Below are positions 50,824 through 59,917 of a DNA stretch of 64,000 nucleotides, piece after piece. A model generated the notes under the pieces. The model did no database searches. It was not told the origin of the DNA and worked only from the letters and a program-made list of their open reading frames with translations. Every line of letters starts with the position of its first letter. Position 1 is the stretch's first letter. The stretch is from Bacillota bacterium (GTDB lineage Bacteria > Bacillota > Clostridia > Lachnospirales > Lachnospiraceae), in the NCBI GenBank assembly GCA_023442465.1, contig JAEZZQ010000007.1:62001-126000 (forward strand), written 5' to 3'. The position numbers and the translations under genes are program-made.

Positions 50824-51999
50824 TTACATAATTGTATTTTGAAAATTTTCTTCCATATCTTCTTTTCGATTCTTACTCAAAATCAGAGAAATAACCCTCC
50901 GGTCAAATGCATGGAGCAATGCTGCCAATAAAATGGATAATGCATATACCGCTATTATGTAAATAAAATCATCTTTAATCCTGATCTGGTCTCTTAGATA
51001 TATAATAAATACGTTTTGGATAATATAAAGTTCAAGTGTAATTTCTCCCAAGAGAGAAAGTATCTTGTTTTTAAATTGAAGTTTCATCGTAATTAAGAAT
51101 AATGTAAGGACCATAACAATAATCATCGGAAGCTGGCAGGATAATGTCTGTATTTTTTCCAAATATCCGGGATGTCCGTCCCATTCTGCCCAATAACCTT
51201 TCGTTCTTAACATATTCAATGTCAATACATATAAAACTCCGCTTCCTATCAAGCCTGCAGGAAGGCATATCCAATAAGCTTTTTTAATACTTGTAATCAG
51301 TACATCATAATATCTGGCAAATGTCATCCCGATAAGAAATACAAAAGTACTGTTATACCACCACTCGCCTCTTAGCCATGCGCCGCCGCTTTTGGTCTGA
51401 ACATCATGTCCAAGAAAGAAACTCAGCGTCATAAACGCAATAATAAATACTCCCATAGAAATATAAGCTGCCTTTTCATTTTTCAGAATTTTAAACAAAA
51501 CATAGAATACAATGTATAAAATAAAGATTTCCACAACAAACCAGAGCTGCGTATTTAATAAAACCCATCCCGTTAAAGCACTGATTAATTCTGTTCCTGT
51601 AAATGTGTCTCCAAATAACATAGCTGTCAGTACAAAAATTGTATTTCCCACATAGAAAGGCACTAAAATTGTGGACAGCCTTTTACGAAGAAAACCTTTT
51701 AAATAATCCGGTTTTCTTTTCAGACTCGTATACACTCCATAGCCCGAACAGAAGAAAAACATTCCGACAAAAAAGACGCCCACATCGCACATTATATTCA
51801 ATATTCCCTTGTCAAATCTGCCATATTGGGTAATCGTCTGCGATAAATGATGCAGGATAATACCAACAGCGCAAAAGCCTTGCAGTCCTTTCATAACAGA
51901 CAGCGAAAATGCATCCTCATGAAATTCCCCTTTTCTTTTTCCTTTTGCTCCGGCAAATAATACTGCCAAAAGCACAAATATAAATATTCCAAGCGGCAT
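50824..51999 (-). CDS. membrane acyltransferase (OafA/acyltransferase 3 family)
   Basis: The 391-residue protein has about ten membrane helices and the acyltransferase_3 pattern: the catalytic His in GIILHHLSQ, FFCSGYGVY and an Arg-rich RKRLSTILVPFY. It transfers acyl groups onto cell-surface sugars or other exported molecules. AGAAGGAGGAAATATAG precedes the ATG. A short helical frame ending directly before the ATG (52010-52110) is probably a leftover of a preceding gene. Confidence 0.85.
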   Translation of the reverse strand: MPLGIFIFVLLAVLFAGAKGKRKGEFHEDAFSLSVMKGLQGFCAVGIILHHLSQTITQYGRFDKGILNIMCDVGVFFVGMFFFCSGYGVYTSLKRKPDYLKGFLRKRLSTILVPFYVGNTIFVLTAMLFGDTFTGTELISALTGWVLLNTQLWFVVEIFILYIVFYVLFKILKNEKAAYISMGVFIIAFMTLSFFLGHDVQTKSGGAWLRGEWWYNSTFVFLIGMTFARYYDVLITSIKKAYWICLPAGLIGSGVLYVLTLNMLRTKGYWAEWDGHPGYLEKIQTLSCQLPMIIVMVLTLFLITMKLQFKNKILSLLGEITLELYIIQNVFIIYLRDQIRIKDDFIYIIAVYALSILLAALLHAFDRRVISLILSKNRKEDMEENFQNTIM

Positions 52000-52004
52000 C
52001 TATA

Positions 52005-52150
52005 TTTCCTCCTTCTGTTTTTTCACAAATTCAGTATTGCGGATACGACCGGCAATAATAATCGCCATGACGAAAATAATAAATAGAAACGGCGGTCAGC
52101 GGTCTTGTTCTGTTATCTTCCCACTCATGCTCCGGCTGGGTATGAGGGAC
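52005..52150 (-). pseudogene. short membrane-protein relic before the acyltransferase
   Basis: Two frames overlap coding-like pieces: PHTQPEHEWEDNRTRPLTAV in one, and PPFLFIIFVMAIIIAGRIR, NTEFVKKQKEEI in the next, joined by a frameshift near 52085. The second ends at the acyltransferase ATG. Confidence 0.35.
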
Positions 52151-52191
52151 AAAAAATATTTTTAACAATGATTTTCAATATTCCATAATCC

Positions 52192-53052
52192 TTAGGCGGC
52201 TTGCGTAACGCCTTTCTTATGCTTATTGATATAAAGAACCGCGATTAATGCAAAAGCAAAAAATTGCGCGATCAATGTTCTTGCGATCATCATCTCATCT
52301 ATTCCCGAATCGGTTGAAATATGAAGCAGATTGATAACGGCATTGTTGAAGAAGTGATCGGCCAGACCAATCCAAATAACGCCTGACATTTCAAACAGCA
52401 TTCCCCACATCAGGGCGATGCTGCCGGAAAGAAAAATATAACCAACACTATATAGAACCATAGTTTGGAAAGTCATCGTTCCGTCAAGCCAGCTCCTTAT
52501 TGGCATCACGATATGCCATATCCCAAAAAGTAAAGCTGCAGCTGCGTTACTAATGGCGAAACTATACTTCCTTTGAGCAAGCTTGATAAATAAACCGCGG
52601 AAAATACCTTCCTCCATAACAGCATTGATTAAGTTAAAAATACAGAACAGTATAATACAATATGCCGGCAATGTTGTATTAACACCGGTAACCGAAAAGC
52701 TGCTGAGAAAAAAGGAAAAGGAAGGATTTGCGCCCTGAGCCGAAAGTATGACGTACTCCACTCCATATCCGATTATGAAACGAACTATACCTAACCCTAG
52801 CCCCAATAAGATAGGTATGTAAAGTCTTTTAAAATCAAAGCCTATCTCTTTCCAGGTCAAATGAATTAACCGCAATACAATGGCCAAGGCTAGTATTCCG
52901 CTCAGTTTATGTACAAAATTTTCATTCAGAATGGTCTCATCAAACCGAAGCTGTAAAGCCTCAAAAAAGCGTATCACAAAGCAAAAAATAAAGGTTGCCA
53001 TAATTATCACTTCAGGCTTGCGGTTCTTTTTCGTTTTCATATTTACATTCAT
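52192..53052 (-). CDS. CPBP family intramembrane metalloprotease
   Basis: The ~286-residue protein has seven or eight membrane helices and the CPBP (Abi) motifs: EEGIFRGLF (motif 1, Glu-Glu), FGIWHIV (motif 2, His) and DHFFNNAV (motif 3, His). This family includes prenyl-protease-like enzymes, often next to bacteriocin or resistance genes. The start could be ATG 53052 or 53040; GGAAGGA lies directly before the first. It is transcribed alone. Confidence 0.85.
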   Translation of the reverse strand: MNVNMKTKKNRKPEVIIMATFIFCFVIRFFEALQLRFDETILNENFVHKLSGILALAIVLRLIHLTWKEIGFDFKRLYIPILLGLGLGIVRFIIGYGVEYVILSAQGANPSFSFFLSSFSVTGVNTTLPAYCIILFCIFNLINAVMEEGIFRGLFIKLAQRKYSFAISNAAAALLFGIWHIVMPIRSWLDGTMTFQTMVLYSVGYIFLSGSIALMWGMLFEMSGVIWIGLADHFFNNAVINLLHISTDSGIDEMMIARTLIAQFFAFALIAVLYINKHKKGVTQAA

Positions 53053-53237
53053 TCCTTCCGCTTTGCCCAAAGGACAAAACATCATGAAAACCATTGATTG
53101 TCTTGGGCTCTTTTTACAACTTTGTATAGAGAACCCGATATACTGACCTCCATAATAAATTGTATATTATTATACACTCAACATGCCCAGTTACTGTAAT
53201 TTTGATATTTTTCTTCGGCCTATCATGATGAGACAAA

Positions 53238-54008
53238 CTACGTAAATAAATAACTTGTCATAGACAAGGAACCCATCATGCAGCTATTGTTGTATGTAAA
53301 TATCTGCTCCTCTTCATCGGAGGCACCAAGTATGTATAAAATAGGGTTAAAATGATCCGGCATAGGTACGGCTAATTTTGCTGTTTCTCCCAAGCTCAGA
53401 TAATTAATGACATTTTCATGATTTCCATTTTCAATATTTTTTTTAATAAAATCATCAAACTCATATGCCCAATCAAAACCTTTGTCCTTTATTCCCCAAT
53501 CAACCATTCCCAGGTTGTGAACAATATTTCCGGTACCGAACAAAAGGACTCCTTGATTCCTCAAGGATTTTAACTCTTTGCCTATCTGATAATGAACCTC
53601 CGGCGGCGCAGAGGCATCTATACTAATCTGGAAAACGGGAATATCCCTTTCGGGGTACATATGGACCAGAACAGACCATGTACCATGGTCAATACCCCAG
53701 GAATTATCGAATACACTTTGTTTACTGATCAAGTTTTTTGCATTACCCGCAAGTTTCGGATTACCGGGAGCATTATATAAAATCTCATATAACTCTTTAG
53801 GAAATCCATACATATCATAAATGGTTTTTGGATTTTCCTCATTCATAATCTTTGTACCTTTCGTATACCAATGAGCTGAGATTGATACTATCGACTCCGG
53901 CTTAGGTATTTTCTTCGCCATTTCCCTCCAGTTTCTCGTATAAGGATTATCTTGTATTGCGTTCATAGGCGAACCATGGCCTACAAACATCATCGGCATT
54001 TTAGACAT
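53238..54008 (-). CDS. ygiD: DODA-type extradiol ring-cleavage dioxygenase, YgiD-like
   Basis: The 256-residue protein belongs to the LigB/YgiD (4,5-DOPA extradiol dioxygenase) family. Metal and catalytic residues are in MFVGHGSPM, SISAHWYTKG, DHGTWSVLVHMYP (with His) and PDHFNPILY. It would open catechol rings using oxygen, an unexpected activity in a strict anaerobe; the physiological substrate is unknown. GGGAG lies 8 nt before the ATG. Confidence 0.9.
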   Translation of the reverse strand: MSKMPMMFVGHGSPMNAIQDNPYTRNWREMAKKIPKPESIVSISAHWYTKGTKIMNEENPKTIYDMYGFPKELYEILYNAPGNPKLAGNAKNLISKQSVFDNSWGIDHGTWSVLVHMYPERDIPVFQISIDASAPPEVHYQIGKELKSLRNQGVLLFGTGNIVHNLGMVDWGIKDKGFDWAYEFDDFIKKNIENGNHENVINYLSLGETAKLAVPMPDHFNPILYILGASDEEEQIFTYNNSCMMGSLSMTSYLFT

Positions 54009-54461
54009 ATTATCAACTCCCTTTAATTTTATATGAATCAGTTAATATTTAATTTTGTGAATATACTATACTTTTCTTATCAGATACAGAAAAAACATTT
54101 TCAACTTAATTACCATCAAACAAGTTAATCCTTGCAAACTTACTGTAACTGCTCGTAATTAAACGTTAATCTCTAACTAAATACTCATTTCTAATCATAT
54201 AAATCACCCCAAGCTTTTCTGTTATGATTGTATTTCATGTTTTTTTTTACTGAGAAGTAATTTCGGTATCATTTTGTAGTTTACATCAGGATCACGTGCT
54301 CCACTTGTGCTGTTGATGTAATAATGATGTCTGTCAAACCCACTACGCCCTTGGCGACAGGTTATATTTTTAATAATTCAGACGTTTATCCCTTATTTTT
54401 AATAAAATTAATTATGCTAATTATAACATGACAATGCCTGTTTATCGATATGTTATTTAAT
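54009..54461 (-). pseudogene. intergenic stretch with a C-terminal coding relic
   Basis: At about 54238-54375 the minus strand reads CRQGRSGFDRHHYYINSTSG, ARDPDVNYKMIPKLLLSKKK, then EIQS and a stop, with an upstream in-frame stop and no start. It looks like the last 45-50 residues of a lost gene of unknown family. The rest of the stretch shows nothing. Confidence 0.35.
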
Positions 54462-54523
54462 AAAATAAAAACTGCTAAGACTAAAATTCTCAGTATATAG
54501 AGAGCTTTAGACTTAGCAGTTTC
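54462..54523 (-). terminator. terminator after the relic at 54540-54707
   Basis: AAACTGCTAAG.CTAAA pairs with TTTAG.CTTAGCAGTTT; the minus strand then shows TTTTATTTTATT. Confidence 0.65.
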
Positions 54524-54539
54524 CTATGGAAGACATATT

Positions 54540-54707
54540 CTATATTCCTTCTTTTCTAACTTGATTTTCAAAGCCATTTTCTTTGTACCAGGCAACAACA
54601 GACGGAAAATCTATTTTTGAATTATCGTTCCTGTATATTTTCCTGAACGTGAAGAACAGCTCAATGTCATAAAGAAGATAATCCGTTGCACCTCTTATCA
54701 GGAGCAT
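54540..54707 (-). pseudogene. short coding relic of unknown family
   Basis: A 55-codon frame starts with ATG without a ribosome site and reads MLLIRGATDYLLYDIELFFT, RKIYRNDNSKIDFPSVVAWY, KENGFENQVRKEGI. The helical tail and the good terminator just downstream suggest the true 3' end of a lost gene. Confidence 0.4.
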
Positions 54708-54925
54708 TTACGGAAATGGACACAGTATGAAGAAAATGCACTAATAAAAGAATAGTATTTTATAAAAATATAATGTAAACTGAACTTAAATTAGGAAACC
54801 GTATGAGAATTAAAGAATGAGCGGAAAGTTGGTTTGCTAAAAAGTTCTTCGGAATATAATGTGAATATTAAAAGCAATACAAATAGTAAATAAAAACATT
54901 AGTTTATATTATTAGGGGTTATCGG

Positions 54926-57343
54926 ATGAAAAAAAAGTTTCTTTCTTTCAAACACAACTTTTTCGGCAGTCATCTGGAGTTCCGCGTCCGGCTGTTCAAC
55001 ATATTGGCTATGGGCGGAACACTGAGCAGCCTGCTGATCGGCGTAATCGCCATTTTTAACAACAGCGGCATTTTTAACGTTGTCACTAACTTTGTCACCG
55101 CAGCGATCTCTTTCGCCATACTGATGTATTCACAGTGGACGGGGCGATATAAAATTTGCTACTTATTTACGATTATCGGCATATTTATCATTTTATTCCC
55201 CATTTTGTTCTTTTCGTCAGGCGGTTATCACGGCGGTATGCCTACCTTCTTCGTGTTTGCGGTAGTTTTCACCATTTTCATGCTTGAAAGAAAAACCGTG
55301 ATTTTCTTTTCCATTTTCGAGATACTGCTTTATGTAGCGCTCTGCATAATTGCCTATTTCCACCCTGAGACGGTGAACCAATTCGCGCAGGAGCAAGAAA
55401 TCTTGACGGACATTATTATGTGCACCGTAATAGTAAGTTCGGTGCTTGGCGTGTGCCTATACTTGCACTTTCGGCTTTATAACGATCAGCAAAAGAAATT
55501 GGAAACCGCGCGGGCGGACGCCCTTGCTGCGAGCGATGCGAAAAGTCGTTTCCTCGCCAATATGAGCCACGAAATCAGGACGCCTATAGCAATTATGCTT
55601 GGAATGAACGAAGTCATTATGCGTGAAACCAATTCCGAACAGATCAATATCTACGGACAAAGCGTTGAGAACGCAGGGCAGCAGCTTCTGGCACTCATCG
55701 ACAACATTCTGGACGTGTCCGCCATCGAAAAAGGCAAGCTCAAAATAATGGAGGAACGCTACGAGACCGCCGAACTGATTTCTTCGTTATCCGTCGCAGG
55801 GGAAAACCTTGCCCGCAGGCGGAATTTGCTCTTCAAGGTCGAGGTTGACGGAACAATGTCACGCGTTCTGAAGGGCGACATGCCGCATGTACGGCAGATT
55901 GTTTCCAACTTCCTGAGCAACGCAGCAAAATATACAGAGCAAGGCGGCATCATGCTCTCCTTTTCTGAGCTTCCGACGCAAAACAAGGACGAAATAATGC
56001 TGCGAATCGCCGTTTCCGACACAGGTGTCGGAATCAAAGCGGAAAGCATCCCGTTCCTCTTTGACTCTTTCACACGGGGAGACACGCAGGGACGCTATAT
56101 CGAGGGCAGCGGTTTGGGGCTTGCCATCGCCAAAGAGTACGCCGAGTGTATGGGAGGGCGCATTCAGGTGGAGAGCGAAGTCGGGTGTGGCAGCGTATTC
56201 ACGCTTGAACTTTCACAAAAGGTAAGCGATCCCCAGCCCATCGGCGATTGGAAGCAAACTGCCGGGTCAGCTCATTTTGGACCAGGCAGGGACAGCTTCA
56301 CTGCGCCGGATTGCGGCGTTTTAATTGTAGACGATAACAGCGAGAACTTACTGCTCATCAAATCCCTGCTCGCCCGGACGCATATGCGGACGGATACCGC
56401 CATGAACGGCATGGAATGTTTAGAGTTAGCCTCCAAACGCCGCTACGACGTGATCCTGATGGATTACATGATGCCCGGCATGGACGGCGAGGAAACCCTG
56501 CGCCGCCTGAAAGAATCTCCCGGCTTCGACACGCCGGTTATCGCGCTGACAGCAAACGTGGTGGCAGGCGTTCGTGAGAAGCTCCTTGATGCGGGTTTCT
56601 GCCAGTACCTCTCCAAACCCGTAAGGTGGCGCGACTTGGATGCAGCACTGCTTAATTTATTGCCTAAAGAGCGTGTTATTATCGGCGGATCGGTTCCGAC
56701 GGAAGAGATACCCGCCGAAACGAAAGACGAACTGGCACGGGAGTTGTCAATGTATGGCATCATCTTAGAGGATGGACTGTGTTATGTGGGCGGTGACGTT
56801 GCTAAGTATGGCAGCTCGGCGTCTATCTTTACCGGGAATTATGATACAGCTGCGGGCACAATCCGCAATCTTGCCGGGGAGAACAACTGGGCAAATATGA
56901 AATTCTGCGTCCATTCCCTCAAAGGCAACGCACGGAACCTCGGCGCGAACGCGCTCTCGGAAACCGCCGCTAAAATAGAGCGGCTGTGTGAAACGGGCGA
57001 CGGCGTGTATATATCCGCTTCCCTGCCCGCGCTGTACCTCGAATGGGAGCGGGCAAATGATGGCTTGACAAAGTTCACAATAAAGCTGAAAAGAGCATTT
57101 CCGGAGCCGGAAAGGGAATATCCCCCTGTACCAGATTTTGACGAACTGCTTCAAATGCTCCGATTCAACCAGTATCAAAATGCGATGAACGCTCTCTCCA
57201 TTTTGATTGAGGCTGACAACGTTCCCGAAAGAGTGGAAAAGCTTTGCGAAATCCGGCATAAAACCGACGAATTGAAATTCAGGGAAGCGGAGTGTCTGAT
57301 GGCCGCTCTGATGGAAAGCGAGGCTGACGAAAATGGTAGTTAA
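54926..57343 (+). CDS. hybrid sensor histidine kinase with receiver and HPt domains
   Basis: The 805-residue membrane kinase has six N-terminal helices (about 25-180) without a periplasmic sensor domain, a HisKA domain with the phospho-acceptor in NMSHEIRTP (His215), an ATPase domain (SNAAKYTEQG, DTGVGIK, GSGLGLAI), a receiver domain with the phospho-acceptor Asp513 (VILMDYMMPGMDG), and a C-terminal HPt domain with His663 (CVHSLKGNARNLG). All phosphorelay steps are in one chain; output goes to the regulator encoded 11 nt inside its 3' end. GGGGTTATCGG precedes the ATG. The coding sequence becomes markedly GC-richer than its neighbours after about 55.4 kb. Confidence 0.92.
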   Translation: MKKKFLSFKHNFFGSHLEFRVRLFNILAMGGTLSSLLIGVIAIFNNSGIFNVVTNFVTAAISFAILMYSQWTGRYKICYLFTIIGIFIILFPILFFSSGGYHGGMPTFFVFAVVFTIFMLERKTVIFFSIFEILLYVALCIIAYFHPETVNQFAQEQEILTDIIMCTVIVSSVLGVCLYLHFRLYNDQQKKLETARADALAASDAKSRFLANMSHEIRTPIAIMLGMNEVIMRETNSEQINIYGQSVENAGQQLLALIDNILDVSAIEKGKLKIMEERYETAELISSLSVAGENLARRRNLLFKVEVDGTMSRVLKGDMPHVRQIVSNFLSNAAKYTEQGGIMLSFSELPTQNKDEIMLRIAVSDTGVGIKAESIPFLFDSFTRGDTQGRYIEGSGLGLAIAKEYAECMGGRIQVESEVGCGSVFTLELSQKVSDPQPIGDWKQTAGSAHFGPGRDSFTAPDCGVLIVDDNSENLLLIKSLLARTHMRTDTAMNGMECLELASKRRYDVILMDYMMPGMDGEETLRRLKESPGFDTPVIALTANVVAGVREKLLDAGFCQYLSKPVRWRDLDAALLNLLPKERVIIGGSVPTEEIPAETKDELARELSMYGIILEDGLCYVGGDVAKYGSSASIFTGNYDTAAGTIRNLAGENNWANMKFCVHSLKGNARNLGANALSETAAKIERLCETGDGVYISASLPALYLEWERANDGLTKFTIKLKRAFPEPEREYPPVPDFDELLQMLRFNQYQNAMNALSILIEADNVPERVEKLCEIRHKTDELKFREAECLMAALMESEADENGS

Positions 57344-57965
57344 AGACACTGTTCTGCTTGTGGACGACTCGCCGGAGTTTTTGAAAACGGTGAACGATGC
57401 CCTGCGGAAGGATTACACGGTCAGCTTCGCGGCATCCGGCATGGAAGCGATAGAACTTGCAGCCGCGGGCTATGTGCCGGATATCATTCTGCTGGACGTG
57501 GCCATGCCGGATATGGACGGCTACGAAACCCTTGAAAAGCTGCGTGAAATTGAAGATATGCAGGACGTTCCCGTCGTGTTTCTCACCTCTATGTCATCGC
57601 CCGAATCCGAGCTTCGGGGGATTGAATCCGGAGCGACGGACTACATAAAAAAGCCCTTTACGCGGAAACTCCTGCTGGCGCGGATCAGGCGGCATTTGGA
57701 AAACGGCAGGCGGCTCCGACAGCTTTCCATGATGGAGAAAGATAAACAGGAAACCGGAATCGATGAGGAAAAATTCAGGCAGATCGCTGCCGGCCTATCT
57801 GAAACCGAACAAAAGGTGCTGCGCCTGCTTATCCTCGGCTATTCCAACCGGGAAATCGGCGAGGCGCTTCATTACTCTTACGATTATGTCAAGCGGGTCG
57901 TCAGCGTTATCTACGAGAAGAATTTCGTCGGTACACGCGGCGAACTGAAAAAACTGCTCAGGTAG
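57333..57965 (+). CDS. response regulator, receiver plus LuxR-type HTH
   Basis: The 210-residue protein has a receiver domain (LLVDDSPEFLKTVND, phospho-acceptor Asp55 in LLDVAMPDMDGYE, VVFLTSMSS, YIKKPF) and a C-terminal LuxR/GerE helix-turn-helix (SETEQKVLRLLILGYSNREIGEALHYSYDYVKRVVSVIYEK). It overlaps the kinase gene by 11 nt and is the obvious end of that phosphorelay. It shares the high-GC codon use. The lipoprotein gene 250 bp downstream is the closest candidate target. Confidence 0.92.
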   Translation: MVVKDTVLLVDDSPEFLKTVNDALRKDYTVSFAASGMEAIELAAAGYVPDIILLDVAMPDMDGYETLEKLREIEDMQDVPVVFLTSMSSPESELRGIESGATDYIKKPFTRKLLLARIRRHLENGRRLRQLSMMEKDKQETGIDEEKFRQIAAGLSETEQKVLRLLILGYSNREIGEALHYSYDYVKRVVSVIYEKNFVGTRGELKKLLR

Positions 57966-57974
57966 CTTGCGGCC

Positions 57975-58014
57975 AAAAGCCGGGACGGGAATAAACCCCG
58001 CCCCGGCTTTTTTG
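57975..58014 (+). terminator. terminator of the kinase/regulator operon
   Basis: AAAAGCCGGGACGGG and CCCCGCCCCGGCTTTTTT form a GC-rich stem followed by T's. Confidence 0.85.
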
Positions 58015-58212
58015 TGGAAATGAAAGAGGTCACTTTTAGTGACTTTCTTTTTGCAAATGGATTCATATAATGCTTATATGGATAAACAGCGGCACTGCTC
58101 TTAGCAGAAAAATAAGCCAATTCGAAATAATCACAGGAGTAAAAGGCGCTGGCAGCAATGCCGTTAAGAAAAACGCCGCCGACATGGCGGCATAGGAATG
58201 AGGAGGAAAACT

Positions 58213-59382
58213 ATGTATTCTAAAAAGACGATTCAACTACTGACACTTACCCTAGGCCTGGCCCTGTCGTTGATGATCGGAGCCTGCGGCTCATCATCCG
58301 GCACTGCTGCATCAAGCCCGGCGGAGACAGCAAGTGGGGAAACGCTGGCTGAGGAGGTTGCATCAAACTCGGTAGGGACAGTTTCTACTGTACTTGATCA
58401 ATATTATGCAAACGATAAGTTCATGATTGAGATGCTTGTCAATGATGACATTATCATAGAAGAGCAAGATTCGAGCCTGATGTTCTCCACGCCGGAACAG
58501 CACGCTGGGATAGTAATTTCAATTATACCTGGCATACAGAATTTATCTGCGGCGGGAGAGCTTGCAAAAAATACGGTGACGAGTGCGCTCGAAGGCGTTA
58601 CGACCGGTGAAATCGAAGATGCAACTTTGTTCGGCGCACGTGCGAAGCTCATTGAATACGCCGTTGACAACGACGAAGAACCCTTCCGGGGCATTCAGGC
58701 TGCTGCTATTATTAACCAATCATGCTATTTCATGAACTTCATGATCTATGACGATACCTCGGAAGCGGAAAGCAAACTGATGGTGGATATGTTTTCCGGA
58801 ATGAATGTGCTGACACCGGAGAGTGTCGATCAAAACACGCAAACAGCAGTCTATACATCAAAGTACGAAACCGAGCTCAAAACAGAGGCGGTAAAACCTG
58901 CCAAAAACACGAAAACCAAGACTGTCACGGAGTGGGTATATCTGCCATACGAGTTTTACAGTTGGTGGGGCTACTCCAGCGATTATTACGACGGCTTCCC
59001 ATCTTACTATTTCCAGCCGGATTGGGATTATTACAGCGACCCCGGGGACTATTGGTCATGGGGCTGGGGTGACGACTATGACTGGGGCTTTTATGATTCG
59101 TACGGCGATTTCTACGACTGGGACACATATCAGGAATATCAGGACTATTATGACGACTGGGACGGTGGCGGCGGATATGGCGATGACTACGCGGAATACT
59201 ACGATTGGGCTCTTGAACCCGATTATTATGATGGGTATGACCCATACAGCGATCCCGGTGACTATTATGACGACGGATATAGCGATCCCGGTGACTATTA
59301 TGACGACGGATATGATGAATGGTATGATGAGGGTGCCTGGAACGACAACGAATACTATGAAGACAACGATTATGACTGGTAA
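58213..59382 (+). CDS. lipoprotein with an extreme Tyr/Asp/Trp/Gly-rich C-terminal domain
   Basis: The ~389-residue protein has a lipoprotein signal peptide with lipobox IGAC (Cys25) and a Ser/Ala/Thr linker. Residues about 55-215 form an ordinary alpha/beta domain (YYANDKFMIEMLVNDDIIIEEQDSS, GIVISIIPG, FGARAKLIEYAVDN, AAIINQSCYFMNFMIYDD). From about residue 240 to the end, nearly all residues are Tyr, Asp, Trp, Gly, Ser or Pro, with runs such as DYYDDWDGGGGYGDDY. The unit SDPGDYYDDGY occurs twice in tandem. The start at 58213 follows AGGAGGAAAACT. It lies after the phosphorelay genes. Function unknown; cell-surface binding or metal binding is conceivable. Confidence 0.8.
   Translation: MYSKKTIQLLTLTLGLALSLMIGACGSSSGTAASSPAETASGETLAEEVASNSVGTVSTVLDQYYANDKFMIEMLVNDDIIIEEQDSSLMFSTPEQHAGIVISIIPGIQNLSAAGELAKNTVTSALEGVTTGEIEDATLFGARAKLIEYAVDNDEEPFRGIQAAAIINQSCYFMNFMIYDDTSEAESKLMVDMFSGMNVLTPESVDQNTQTAVYTSKYETELKTEAVKPAKNTKTKTVTEWVYLPYEFYSWWGYSSDYYDGFPSYYFQPDWDYYSDPGDYWSWGWGDDYDWGFYDSYGDFYDWDTYQEYQDYYDDWDGGGGYGDDYAEYYDWALEPDYYDGYDPYSDPGDYYDDGYSDPGDYYDDGYDEWYDEGAWNDNEYYEDNDYDW
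59248..59313 (+). repeat. perfect tandem 33-bp repeat inside the lipoprotein gene
   Basis: Positions 59248-59280 and 59281-59313 are identical 33-mers starting AGCGATCCCGGTGACTATTA, encoding SDPGDYYDDGY twice. A degenerate third copy begins at about 59035 (AGCGACCCCGGGGACTATTGG). Confidence 0.95.
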
Positions 59383-59420
59383 TAAGACGATATATAAGTG
59401 CGGAAGGGGAAGTGTAGGAG

Positions 59421-59552
59421 ATGGCCGGGCTTTCGGATGAGAAGCTTGTGAAAAAACTAGGCTCCCTGAAAAAACGGGCATAGGTTAAGAATCTCATTAT
59501 TCAGCTTGACATGATTTACGGCTTCGTACTTGCCGCAGTTTTCACCATGTAA
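59421..59552 (+). pseudogene. small membrane-type gene with an in-frame stop
   Basis: After GTGTAGGAG an ATG opens MAGLSDEKLVKKLGSLKKRA, then TAG at 59481, and the same frame continues VKNLIIQLDMIYGFVLAAVF, TM and TAA. The two halves together make a basic cytoplasmic start and one membrane helix. It is either a one-stop pseudogene or a 20-residue peptide gene. It lies directly after the lipoprotein gene. Confidence 0.4.
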
Positions 59553-59560
59553 GAAAATAT

Positions 59561-59610
59561 AAGGAGGCATTCCGCGAGCGCAGGTTACGCTCCGGATGCC
59601 TCTTCCTGCG
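59561..59610 (+). terminator. possible terminator
   Basis: GGAGGCATTCCGCGAGCG pairs imperfectly with CGCTCCGGATGCCTC. It closes the lipoprotein/small gene region. Confidence 0.5.
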
Positions 59611-59637
59611 TCCGGAAAGGCTCCTTCTTTTATACTA

Positions 59638-59830
59638 AATAGTACGATAACTTTCTAATCTCTACGAGCCGAAATAGCACCTTTACGCAGCATTTATTCT
59701 CAATTGCATTAAAAGCATTAGCTTGCATGTCCGTAAACTCTATTAACTTACACTGCTCTGATAATAACGATGTTTTGAAATATCCGGATCAGTAAACAAA
59801 CCATAATCTAACATTTTGTTAGATTGTGTC
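59638..59830 (-). pseudogene. frameshifted coding relic
   Basis: On the minus strand one frame reads DYGLFTDPDISKHRYYQSS and, after a shift near 59745, the next reads KLIEFTDMQANAFNAIENK, CCVKVLFRLVEIRKLSYYLV and stop. The pieces look like one decayed gene. A palindrome AATCTAACA/TGTTAGATT overlaps its upstream end at 59804-59826. The family was not recognised. Nothing else is seen between here and 59917. Confidence 0.35.
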
Positions 59831-59917
59831 TTTGCAGGACAGGTAAGATGAGATCCTTTTACAAGGCATCTCAAATGGTAACCTCTGACAGAAGCATTCT
59901 CATTGAAACCAAATCTT

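Noticed and set aside
59248..59313. CRISPR-like or mobile tandem repeat
   Set aside because: Only two adjacent copies without spacers, in frame inside a coding sequence.
58925..59497. 190-codon minus-strand frame rich in His, Arg and Ser, plus further frames opposite the lipoprotein gene
   Set aside because: They are the complement of the Tyr/Asp codons; long antisense frames arise because those codons rarely give stops in reverse.
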